Source of the DNA: Baffinella frigidus
Taxonomy: Eukaryota; Cryptophyceae; Cryptomonadales; Baffinellaceae
DNA: 13,132 bases
NCBI GenBank assembly: GCA_026770585.1
Contig: MU647010.1
Coordinates: 86,073-99,204 of the forward strand
Direction of reading: 5' to 3'
Each line of letters begins with the position of its first letter. Within the stretch, counting starts at the first letter, position 1. Below, piece after piece: positions 1 through 7,548 of this stretch. Below the pieces are notes generated by a model that did not search any database, had not been told where the DNA came from, and saw only the letters and a list, made by a program, of their open reading frames with translations. The position numbers and the translations under genes were made by a program.

Positions 1-33
<33 letters not shown>
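1..33. repeat. Poly-G run of 33 bases at window start
   Basis: The first 33 bases are uninterrupted G. Shorter G or C runs recur across the window (1141-1151, about 2700-2710, 3917-3929, 5077-5084, 7551-7560, about 13089-13098), so homopolymer G is a feature of this genome. A run this long at the very edge may also mark a contig or gap boundary where sequencing failed. Run length should not be trusted. Confidence 0.9.
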
Positions 34-36
<3 letters not shown>

Positions 37-197
37 GGTGCCGTCTGCGAGCGTGCTGGCGTAAGTTAGGACGTGCACTGCCGTCCGTGGCCAGAACGAG
101 ATTTTGTAGGATTGGTTGTTGTGGTGACTTGATATTTATGTACCATGGGAAAGCGGGGACAGGATCCTCTTCAGGGGTCAGGTGCTGACGCGTGAGA

Positions 198-228
198 AGG
201 GACGTGCCGCAGGAGGGACGTGCCGCAG
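198..228 (+). repeat. 16-bp tandem duplication spanning an ankyrin exon's splice acceptor
   Basis: The 15-mer AGGGACGTGCCGCAG occurs at 198-212 and again at 214-228, a 16-bp period. Each copy ends in a CAG acceptor. The second AG (227-228) gives the expected ankyrin exon starting at 229. Using the first would add 16 nt and shift the frame. The duplicated acceptor may be neutral or may cause alternative splicing. Confidence 0.85.
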
Positions 229-1812
229 AATGGGGCCACGCCGCTGCACCTCGCTGCGTTCAACGATCACACGGGGTTCATTCGCGTGCTTTTGAAGGCG
301 GGGGCTGACAAGGAGGCCACGGACTTGGTGAGGAGGCTTGGAGAGGTTGGGCGATCCTAGGGGCACAACGGGTGGTTGTTGTTGGTGTTTGATGTTCCAG
401 ACACTTGGAAGGGCAAAGTACTTCGTTTTAGAACGCCGCAGCCCTCAAAGATTTTGATAGAGCCATCTGCAGTACAAAGTGTACAATGAAAGACTTTGAA
501 GTTCCTCAAACCAACTTTCAAGCATTGGTTGGTAGACTTTGTGCCAGCAATTGATCAAAGCAAGTCCCTCAGGGCTACCTTTTCTAAGTGAACTGTCTAT
601 GAGACCTGGCTTCATGGGGCGAGCGCGGCCGATTTTTTGTGCAGTGTTTGCAAAATGGGAATCTCGTCTTACATTGTGCACCAGAACTTTTGTAATGCAA
701 CCCCAAGTTCACAAGGTGTTGCACCACACACCCGAGGTTACGATTGACCTGTGCCGAGTTTGAGTTGCAAGGTCGTCTGTGGATCGTCTCTCTCTCTCGC
801 TCTTGCTCTCGCTCACACACACCCTCTCTCTCTCTCTCTCTCTCTCTTTGAGACTCGATTGATCGATAATTACCGAAACATGCAGCGTGCGTAGCTGGAT
901 CAGGAAGTATCTTTGTAGCAATGGACTAGAATCGCCCATGATTACTTCGTGTGTGAAACATATTGCAGTGTTCTGAAATAGGGTTCTCAAACAGGGACTG
1001 GGTCCCCCGCAGAGGTCGGGTTCTGACTCCTGAGCTCTTTCCTCAGAATGGATCCACGCCGCTGCATCTCTCTTCTTCTGAAGCGGTGGTGCGGTTGCTT
1101 CTGGCGGGGGGGGCGGACAAGAACGCGACGGACAAGGTGAGGGGGGGGGGGTCCTTTGGCGCACAAAGGGCGTTTCGTGTAGGTGTTGCTGCAGTTGTTT
1201 TGCCAGCGTGCTGACGTGGGTCGGTGGATTTCCAATTGGAATGGAGGTGAATCGCTCTTGTTGTGTTGCTCGGTTCCTGCTTCGCATCGAACAAATGAGG
1301 ACGCAGAAAGGAGCCACGCCGCTACATCTCGCTGCATTCAAAGGGCAAGAGGCTGTTGTGAAACTACTTCTGGAGGCCGGGGCGGACAAGAACGCGACTG
1401 CCAAGGTGAGGGGGCAGGAGGGGTGTTGCGAGATTTTTGTGCTATGGCGGTTGCGACATTCTGCCGTCTGTCCGCTTGTTGAGGTGGTAGAAGTCCAACA
1501 AGCAGGGCACGGGCCCGACAGTCTCTGTCTTTTGCAGAAGTGGAAAGTCCGTCACCACAACGGGATGTTTCAAAATTGTGTGGCGGCTTCACTTGTTTTG
1601 GCAATGGGGGGGCGGAGACCGGATCTACCACAGGGGTCGTTCTGACGAGAGCGCGCGCGCCGCAGAAGGGAGACACGCCGCTGACTTACGCGGCGGCGGG
1701 GGGTTCTGGTGCGGTGGTGCGGGTTCTGGTGCGGTGGTGCGGGTTCTGCGGGCAGCGGGCGCGACCAAGTAGATCACCGGACACGTTGGATCCAAGATGT
1801 TGTTCACTTTGA
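229..1812 (+). CDS. Ankyrin-repeat protein gene, 3' part, four one-repeat exons
   Basis: Four exons each encode one ankyrin repeat, a protein-protein interaction helix pair. Exon a is 229-327 (99 nt, 33 codons, NGATPLHLAAF...GADKEATDL). Exon b is 1047-1136 (90 nt, three codons short in the loop before the second helix). Exon c is 1307-1405 (99 nt, KGATPLHLAAF...GADKNATAK). Exon d is 1666 to the stop (KGDTPLTYAAAGG...). All junctions are phase 0, donors are GTGAGG and acceptors end in CAG, so exons can be added or lost without frame change. The start lies left of the window. Introns also resemble each other: 355-377 matches 1152-1175, and 172-196, 1012-1034 and 1631-1653 are similar acceptor-proximal segments. 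This indicates growth by duplication of exon-plus-intron units. Exon d contains a 20-bp tandem duplication: as given, the frame runs to TGA 1810-1812; without it, the repeat would end in the canonical '...LRAAGATK' at TAG 1770-1772. Partner unknown. Domain call is sure; exon d integrity is not. Confidence 0.85.
786..848. repeat. CT-rich microsatellite in ankyrin intron
   Basis: Imperfect (TC)n with a short ACACAC interruption, inside the 719-nt intron 328-1046. The rest of that intron shows no ankyrin exon or other recognisable coding segment. Open frames on the opposite strand here are by-products of the GA repeat. Confidence 0.85.
1701..1740 (+). repeat. Exact 20-bp tandem duplication that breaks the last ankyrin exon
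   Basis: GGGTTCTGGTGCGGTGGTGC is present twice with no mismatch (1701-1720, 1721-1740), followed by a third partial start at 1741. As 20 is not a multiple of 3, it moves translation out of the ankyrin frame halfway through the second helix. The second half of the repeat (SGAVVRVLRAAGATK then TAG) is intact in another frame. Either a recent inactivating or tail-altering mutation, or an assembly error. Confidence 0.9.
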
Positions 1813-2482
1813 TTTGATGGTCGCGAAGCTGTGTCCGGTCGGGCGCGACAAAGCTTAGGGGTGGGGGTTAGGGTTGAGATCCGCGGGGTGGGCTTTGGAC
1901 AGGATTAAAAAACAATGAGAGCACCATCGTGGACAGGGGTGTTGCAGCGGAATGGTCCCGAAAGGTATATGAGGACGCGACTGGGGTTCCGTCCGGCAGG
2001 GAAGCGTGAGCATGCCAGAAAGTGAACCCCCTTCCCGTGGATCTATTGAGCACCCCCATCCCCTGGTCCTGCACCGAGTGAGCACGTCATCTAGGGTGGG
2101 CCCGGCTCGGGACTGGAGGCCCCGTCGCCATGGGACCTTTCGGCGAAGAGGGGGGAGGAAGGTGCCCGGTAGTCTGCCCGATGAGTACCAGCAAAGGATA
2201 CCAATCTGCATTTAAGCTCCAGCGAAGACTGTGGGGTACTCTCATATTCAAGATGTACATGTTACACGGACGGTGTCCATATAATGAACACACCCAGCAG
2301 AGCGCCTTGGCCCGCGCGCGCACACAACACACACCTAGGGTGTGGTACAGTCAGGACTTCAGGAGGCAGGTTGCCTTTCCCCGGGCCCGTCATCAGTTGG
2401 TGCGGCACAGGCGGGGCCTCGACCAGGCTCCCCGAATCTCTACATCTCTACAGGGACCAAGCCCTCGGCACTTTGGGCGCAG
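1813..2482. other. Convergent intergenic region; GPX 3' UTR on the minus strand
   Basis: No coding segment recognised on either strand. It lies between the ankyrin stop and the glutathione peroxidase stop, so it must hold both 3' untranslated regions. The GPX 3' UTR should contain a SECIS element if the TGA is selenocysteine. A short hairpin (GAGTACC / GGTACTC on the minus strand, about 2180-2245) is visible but its loop is too large for SECIS. Confidence 0.6.
2345..2398 (-). ncRNA. Candidate SECIS element in the GPX 3' UTR (weak)
   Basis: About 85-140 nt after the GPX stop the minus strand reads CTGATGAC, an 11-nt G/C segment, AAA, then a C-rich arm followed by two possible GA partners (TGAAG and TGACT). 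Order and spacing (ATGA, 10-12 nt, AA, later GA) fit the eukaryotic SECIS layout. The helix between the quartet and the AA loop contains a 2x2 mismatch and the basal helix is short, so this is a candidate only. A SECIS must exist somewhere downstream if the selenoprotein call is right. Confidence 0.25.
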
Positions 2483-5441
2483 CTAGCAGCAGCCCGCGGG
2501 CGCGTCGGCACACACGAGCTCAGTGACGATGGGCGTGAGCGCGGGGGTCAGCAAGCCGTCGTAGCGCCGGATGACCGTGCCGTTGCGCGCCACCTGCTCC
2601 CCACGGCACCGCCCGACGCCGTCAGCACCGCTCGGCGCCGACTGGTCTAGAGCGTTCTCGCACCTTCTGGACCAGCCGACCGACTGCTATCGGGGAGGGA
2701 GGGGGGGGGGGCGCTTCACGCAAGGGGGGCAGCCTCCCTCAGGGCAGAAGGGCTGGGCCTCGTGCTGTCCCACCATGCGCAGCCTCTCGGAGCGGATAGA
2801 ACCACGCCCAGGCACACGACACCCCCCTCTCTCTCGCTTTGTCTCGGCGCACGAGCAGCCAATTACGGGGTCTATCGACGAGAGGGAACAACTGAGTCTA
2901 TCTTCGAGAGACACACACTGAATCTGTTATGGAGAGGGCCAACAACAGAATGTATCGTCGAGGGGCGCGTTGAGGGGGCGCACCAGAAACTTGGTGTCGA
3001 AGTTCCACTTGGTGGTCCCCGGGAAGACGCTCTTGAGGTCCGCCCAGACATCGCACGTGTCCGGGCCGTTCACTGTCCACGCGCCGCGCATCAGCCGAGC
3101 ACCCAGAACGGGGAACCCCGCACTTTCGGTGTGTGCATACAGGGATGACATAGCACGATCACAGAGAGCTCGGGCGCAATGGGGAGAGACACGAGCGCGC
3201 AGAAGGCCATGCACCGCATTGCCCAAGACAGTGGCATTGTTTGGTGGGCACGAGGAGGCACGCGGAGTATGGAGGGTGTCGGTGCTGGCGGCGGCAGCGT
3301 GCCGCCAGTGGGGCACGCGCGACCCCCACTTCTCTTGAAAAGGGGGGACACCTTTGTACCAGGGCAAGGACAACGCTGGAGAGGATGTGCGCCAATACAT
3401 GATCTAGCTAGGTTACTGTAGCGGGAGGCTCGCGCAGGCACGCTGACTGGGCAGTGACTGGGCTCTGATCAAAAAACTGAATTCAACGTTGTCAACACTT
3501 GACCGACCCCTCATTTGCACCACGTGAAGTGAAGTATGCAGGTCATTTGGTTGACCCCTGATGTGTACCAAAGGGGTGCTGGCTATCGGCACCCTCTTGA
3601 TTCGAACCTGCCAAACCTCAACGACGAAAACACTGGACGTGTGATGGGTGGTGTCCGGTGGGGGCGGGGAAAGAACCGTCGACCTTGGCCATCATGGGGA
3701 ACTCCACGCCGTACTGCAAAGTTCCGGTAGGGGCACGCGCGTTAGACAAAGCGCACCCAGTCTGCGGAAACCCTCGCTGGGAAAAGCCGCATTCTGCAAC
3801 AACAACACTCGACCTCTTCCTGGGACGCCTCGAAACCTGGGCCGTGAACCGCAAAACCACGAACCGCCGCGCGAAATGGGCAGTGCTGCGGAGGCAAGTT
3901 TGCAGGCGTGCATGCAGGGGGGGGGGGGGCGCTCGCCTTCTTGACGAACTCCTTGATCTCGGCGTTGGTCTTCGGCTCCTGGTCCCCGAACTGGTTGCTC
4001 GGGAACGCGATCACCGCCAGGCCGCACTTGGAGAGCGAAGTGTCGAGCGAGACCTGCGACCCCACACAGCCCCCCACCACCGTTGAGACTCGAAACGTCT
4101 CGCCTCCCACCACCCCTTCTGCGCGAATGTCTGCGCTTTCTGCGGACCCAGGTTCATGGTTTGGAGTGTAGGATTTGGGGTTGAGGGTTGAGGGTTGAGC
4201 GGTCGGTTTTTGAAGGTTTGGGTTTAGGGGTTAAGCGTTAAGGTTGAGAGTTTAGGGTTACGGGTTAAGGGTTTAGGGTTTAGGGTTTAGGGTTTGGGGT
4301 TTGGGGCTTAGGGTTTAGGGTTTAGGGTTTAGGGTTTAGGTTTTAGGGTGTAGGGTTTAGGGTTCGAGGTTGAGGGTTTAGGTTTGAGGGATTAGTGATC
4401 AGGGTGTGGGGTGTGGGATGTGGGGTTTCGGGTTTCGGGTTTAAGATTGAGGGGGTTTTAGGATATGGGGTTTAGGATTTGATATTCAGGGTTTGGTCGT
4501 TGGGGTTGAGGGTTTAGGGTTCAAGGTACAGGGTGCAGGGTTCAGGGTCCAGGGTTCAGGGTGTAGGGTTCAGGGTCCAAAGTTCGTTTGGGGTTATGGT
4601 TTCGTGGTTTTGGGGTTAGGGCTTAGTGTTCAGGGTTGAGGGTTTGCGGTGTAGGCTTTATGCAGTAGGGTTGAGGGTTCAGGCTTAGGGTTTAGGTTGC
4701 AGGGTTCAGGGTTCAGGATTCAGGGTTCACGGTTCACGGTTCAGAGTTCAGGTTCCAGGGTTTAGGGTTTAGGGTTCAGGGTTCAGGGTTGAGGGTGCAG
4801 GGCTTAGGGTTCAGGGTTGAGGGTTGAGGGTTCAGGGTGGAGGGTTTATGGTTTGGGGTTTAGGGTTTGGGGTTTGGGGTCTGGGGTTTTGGGGGTAAGG
4901 GTTTAGCACGCACTCGGGTAAGGGTTTAGGGTGTAGGGTACAGGGTGTAAGGTTTAGGTTTTAGGGTTTAGGGTTTAGGGTTTAGGGTTTGGGGTTTGGT
5001 ATTTGGGGTTGAGGAATTGGTGTTTAAGTTTTAGGAGCACGCCTCGGGCTTCGGACTGGCTCGTTTTGCAAACAGCGGGGGGGGCTGTCAGCGGTTGCGC
5101 ACCATTGCCTGGTACTCGCCCTTCGTCCGGCCTCAGAAGCTCGCGGTGTTGGTGATGAACAGGAACTTTCCGGCGAATCTATCGCCCATCAAAAACTCGA
5201 CCCCGTCAATGTCCACTGCCTTGTCCTTGTACACATGCCCCCCGCCATTGCCCACCGTGACGGATGCCGGTGCCCCCCCCATGGGAACCACCAGCAGAGC
5301 ACAGCACGTGCCCAGAAAGGTGCAGGCGACCACCAATCGGAGGTTCCTCCGCATGAATGATCCCCGGGCTTGAAGGTGCAACTTCTCTTCCTCACTGAGA
5401 AGCTCCGGCGACAGCTCTTTCATCTCCGCGGACTTGGGCAT
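2483..5441 (-). CDS. GPX: GPX4-like glutathione peroxidase, selenoprotein, membrane-anchored, five exons
   Basis: Reduces lipid and other hydroperoxides using thiols. Exons on the minus strand: 5441-5103, 4053-3937, 3713-3677 (37 nt), 3072-2984, 2593-2483 (TAG 2485-2483). They join in frame to about 230 residues. Motifs: KAVDIDGVEF; ITNTASF-U-GRTKGEY with U at residue 103 encoded by TGA; LAVIAFPSNQFGDQEP; YGVEFPMMAKVD joined to VNGPDT through a codon split 1/2; KWNFDTKFL; VARNGTVIRRYDG. All four catalytic positions of the family (Sec, Gln of FGDQ, Trp-Asn of KWN) are present. The spacing from U to the GLAVI strand matches GPX4 as I remember it, which fixes the exon 1/2 junction. The short segment between NGPDT and KWNF fits the monomeric, non-tetramer class; the usual Cys of FPCNQF is Ser and no plant-type resolving Cys is seen. 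Residues about 34-53 form a hydrophobic segment after an Arg-Arg pair, suggesting a signal anchor. Start: ATG 5441-5439 is preferred; an upstream in-frame ATG at 5600 lies inside an inverted repeat. It is divergent from OPA3. Confidence 0.93.
2594..2983 (-). other. GPX intron 4
   Basis: 390-nt intron with donor GTGCGC at 2983 and acceptor GAGCAG ending at 2594, phase 0 between KFL and VARNG. It contains a G11 tract near 2700 on the plus strand. No other feature recognised. Confidence 0.85.
3073..3676 (-). other. GPX intron 3
   Basis: 604-nt intron with donor GTTCTT at 3676 and acceptor GACAG ending at 3073, phase 1. The split codon G|TG gives Val of KVDVNG. Open frames inside it on both strands match nothing I recognise. 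The weak donor is chosen because the protein join is exact. Confidence 0.85.
3714..3936 (-). other. GPX intron 2, GC-AG type with C13 tract next to the donor
   Basis: The donor reads AAG|GCGAGC at 3936-3931; the acceptor TTTGCAG ends at 3714. The GC donor is chosen because it gives EFVKK|YGVEF, exactly the family spacing. The nearest GT (GTCAAG, 3945-3940) would remove Val-Lys-Lys. A run of 13 C (3929-3917) sits directly after the donor. Confidence 0.8.
4054..5102 (-). other. GPX intron 1 carrying the telomere-like array
   Basis: 1049-nt intron, donor ATG|GTGCGC at 5102, acceptor GTCGCAG ending at 4054, phase 0. About 83% of it is the degenerate TTTAGGG array listed separately. In the transcript the array reads as CCCTAAA-like, so the G-rich strand is the template strand. 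Confidence 0.88.
4160..5034 (+). repeat. Interstitial degenerate telomere-like array 1 (TTTAGGG family)
   Basis: About 870 bp of 7-bp units with TTTAGGG as the most regular form (pure runs around 4269-4345 and 4960-4990), mixed with TTCAGGG, TTGAGGG, TGTAGGG and TTTGGGG. The G-rich strand is plus throughout. TTTAGGG is the telomere unit of plants, chromerids and dinoflagellates. A short non-repeat insert AGCACGC(A)CTCGGG at about 4905 recurs just past the array at about 5035. The array lies entirely inside GPX intron 1. Confidence 0.95.
5133..5135 (-). other. In-frame TGA read as selenocysteine
   Basis: The TGA stands exactly where glutathione peroxidases carry catalytic Sec or Cys (NTASF-TGA-GRTKGEY). 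The frame stays open for ten more codons to a donor, then four further exons with all conserved motifs follow. No GT donor between the NTAS motif and the TGA would splice it out. Confidence 0.88.
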
Positions 5442-6327
5442 CCTATGCATGCAGGGGCTCCCGCTGGATCCCAGAAGGGTGCCAGGCCAGCAAAGGAGGA
5501 GAGAGCAAGGAACTTCCTTTAGACCTTGCCTGAGCCGGCTGGTTACCAGGTTATGAGGCTCGTCTGCAGAAGAAATTTCATCCGGTGGAGTATTCATCAT
5601 GAATACGATTTTGGTGTATGTTAAGGGGTAAAAATAAGACAGTCGTCTATCTAAACTTCATTTAGAGCCGTAAGATACACCAACATCGGATCGGAGATCC
5701 CCGAAATCGTATTCATCATGAATACTCGACGGGATTAAATTTGGAACCGTTTGCCCAGGGAAGACGTTGACGGAGTTTCAGGTCGCCTTCAGCCGACAGG
5801 TAGCTGTGCCTTGCGGCACGACACGACCATCCTCACAGAATCTTGGTGCTGTGATGGAAGGACAGGCTGGATCCTGGGCCAAGTGACCAATTAATGAGAA
5901 TCTTCGCATCCTCACGTTGGGACCTGTGGGATTTATTGAAGCCCGACACCATAGCCGGACTCCTCGCTGTTAGTGGTATCCGAGGCGAAGCAAAGGGCCC
6001 ATCGATTCAGATGGAGCATGTGTTGCGATGCTGGAGCGCAGAGACCATCCCCGCCCCAGCCTCCAGCCCATTTCCCTCCAGAGCGAACAGCGAATCTGTC
6101 CCTGCCGCCTCTGCAACTGATCTTCCGAGAAAGAGAGGCTGCGAAAGCACTTGCTCTATCACAGAGAGATCATGCCTGTCGTCCTGTCCCGGACCACGAA
6201 CCGAAATCGCTGACGACGCCGACCCCTCCTCCAGATTCGGCCGGCTTGCCATTCGCTGGTTTGAAACGGGTGTTCGCGTGAAGGAGAAGGTCCCAGCAGC
6301 GGTTGAGAGTTCAGCGACAGGCCCCAG
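5442..6327. other. Divergent intergenic region between GPX and OPA3
   Basis: Upstream region of both genes, presumably with both promoters and 5' UTRs. A 151-codon plus-strand open frame at 5894-6349 resembles no family I know and overlaps the OPA3 start in another frame, so I treat it as chance. No TATA box or other core element is convincing. The inverted-repeat element 5588-5727 lies here. Confidence 0.55.
5588..5727. repeat. Inverted-repeat element, about 140 bp (MITE-like or hairpin)
   Basis: GAGTATTCATCATGAATACG at 5588-5607 is answered by its near-perfect reverse complement at 5704-5727; only the centre base of the arm differs. A second nested pair, TTGGTGTAT (5611-5619) and ATACACCAA (5675-5683), is also inverted. 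Each outer arm is itself a near-palindrome (GTATTCAT-C-ATGAATAC). No clear target-site duplication is visible. Confidence 0.8.
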
Positions 6328-7548
6328 ATGGCGATCCTTCCGTTCGTGAAGGTGGCCACGGTCGCCATCAAGCAGATCTCGAAGCCCATCGCGAAGCTGG
6401 TCAGCAAATATGCGACCAATCACAAGACGTTCAGCGGAGGCGTGGAGTGGATGGGGCAGTCGTTGCATCGAGCAACCGTGTGGACGAACCGAAGCAGCTT
6501 GGGCCTGGGAAAGGCTCACCGTCCCACGCCGCCCCTCGAACAGGTGCGTGCGACCCGCCGGGACCTGAATTTGAATTGAGGGACGCGACAGGCGGCGGGC
6601 GGCAGCGGCTTCTCTTCTATGCGACTGACACCTTCACGCTGGTGGCAGGCAAAGGCGCTGACCGCGGGCGCAGAGTTCATTTCAGAGAGTTTTCTCTTCG
6701 CGTTTGCGGTAACCGCCTTCCCGCCGTTGGGCTGTGTGCGTGCTTTGCGGCGAGACCGGTCTCGCTTGCGTGTGCTGCGGCGGGTCAGAGGTCGTGAAAG
6801 GCGGTGGCGCCCCGCAGGTTGGGATCACAGCGTGGGAGTACCGCACCTCGGCTGCCAAGACCGCCCAGTCAGCACCTTCCCCCATTTTTGCATACTCCTT
6901 TGTTTTCCAAGGCCGCGTGCAGAATTGGTATTTGCTTGTTCAAACCTCTCTTGTATTGCTGACGGCATGATGCTCCTGGCTGGTGGGCGAGCAGCAAGGA
7001 GGAGGTTCTGGAGCTTAGATTGCAGAGGGCCGAGAGCACCATCGCTCGCCTCCAGGCCCGTCTCGACGCCCAGGTCATTCCCGCCCAGACTCTCCCTCCC
7101 CTCTTGTAACTCCTCGAGGTGTTGAGAACTCCCACCCCAACCCTGAAAGCGTTGGTGTCCCCCGTGGGAGTTCTGGGACACCAAATCTTTCCGCAGGATG
7201 TTCCTGCGGATGATCCTGCGTTCCTGCGGATGATCCTGCGTTCCTGCGGATGATCCTGCGTTGTTTCAAGCATCGAACCTTCCGGTGAAGGAAACATCTG
7301 GAGAACCGGCTGACGGGTGATCTGCATGCATGGGGTATGCCCACCATCATCATAACCACCCCACCCGCCGCGCGCGCTCGTGGTTCCGCACTCAGGCTGA
7401 GAGGGGCGAGACGCAGGAGGCGGCGAAAGTGCACGCGGCGCCAGGGCCGCCAGCAGCAGCAGCTCGCCCGCCGCAGCAGTCCTCGTGGTCGTTGTTCTCG
7501 GGGGGCGCCGGAGCTGCCGCTGCGAGTGCTGCCCAGCCTGCCCACTAG
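6328..7548 (+). CDS. OPA3: OPA3-family mitochondrial protein, four or five exons
   Basis: OPA3 proteins are mitochondrial membrane proteins linked to mitochondrial shape and lipid handling; the molecular activity is not settled. Exons: 6328-6543 (72 codons, LPFVKVATVAIKQISKPIAK, the family's N-terminal signature), 6649-6708 (AKALTAGAEFISESFLFAFA), 6818-6867 (VGITAWEYRTSAAKTA), and 6995 onward (KEEVLELRLQRAESTIARLQ, coiled coil). Phases are 0, 0 and 2; the split codon CA|C gives His of AHKEE, as in animal OPA3. The hydrophobic stretch AEFISESFLFAFAVGITAWEYR fits the family's membrane segment. Two ends are possible: read-through to TAA 7107-7109 (146 residues), or splicing at 7073|GTCATT to an exon 7396-7548 ending in TAG (185 residues, close to the 179 of human OPA3). 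I prefer the longer form. ATG context ends in G at +4; introns 1-3 are only 105-127 nt. Confidence 0.88.
7201..7260 (+). repeat. Three exact 20-bp tandem repeats in OPA3 intron 4 or 3' UTR
   Basis: TTCCTGCGGATGATCCTGCG occurs three times without change. CGCAGGAT at 7192-7199 is the reverse complement of ATCCTGCG within each unit (first at 7213-7220), so the segment can form alternative hairpins. It lies in the intron of the five-exon OPA3 model, or in the 3' UTR of the short model. Confidence 0.92.
7396..7548 (+). CDS. OPA3: Probable last exon of OPA3 (Ala/Pro-rich tail)
   Basis: After the acceptor CACTCAG ending at 7395, a phase-0 frame reads AERGETQEAAKVHAAPGPPA and onward to ...SAAQPAH then TAG, 50 residues. 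G/C dominate third codon positions and the start continues the preceding coiled coil naturally. No homologous domain is recognised; the tail is low-complexity. It could instead be the end of a separate, otherwise unseen gene or an alternative isoform. Confidence 0.55.
   Translation, partial: AERGETQEAAKVHAAPGPPAAAARPPQQSSWSLFSGGAGAAAASAAQPAH

Noticed and set aside
709-1404. 231-codon open frame on the minus strand
   Set aside because: It runs antisense through two ankyrin exons and a (GA)n repeat; its protein is low-complexity and it shows no domain.
5133-5135. TGA read as tryptophan or as a pseudogene stop
   Set aside because: Trp at the catalytic position would kill the enzyme. All later exons are intact with exact splice joins, which argues against decay. 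Selenocysteine explains everything seen.
5439-5600. Longer GPX N-terminus from ATG 5600
   Set aside because: That ATG lies in the inverted-repeat arm and the added 53 residues have no recognisable feature; the ATG at 5441 is closer to the anchor. Not excluded.
5894-6349. 151-codon plus-strand open frame before OPA3
   Set aside because: It overlaps the OPA3 start in another frame, and its translation has no recognisable domain or biased composition.
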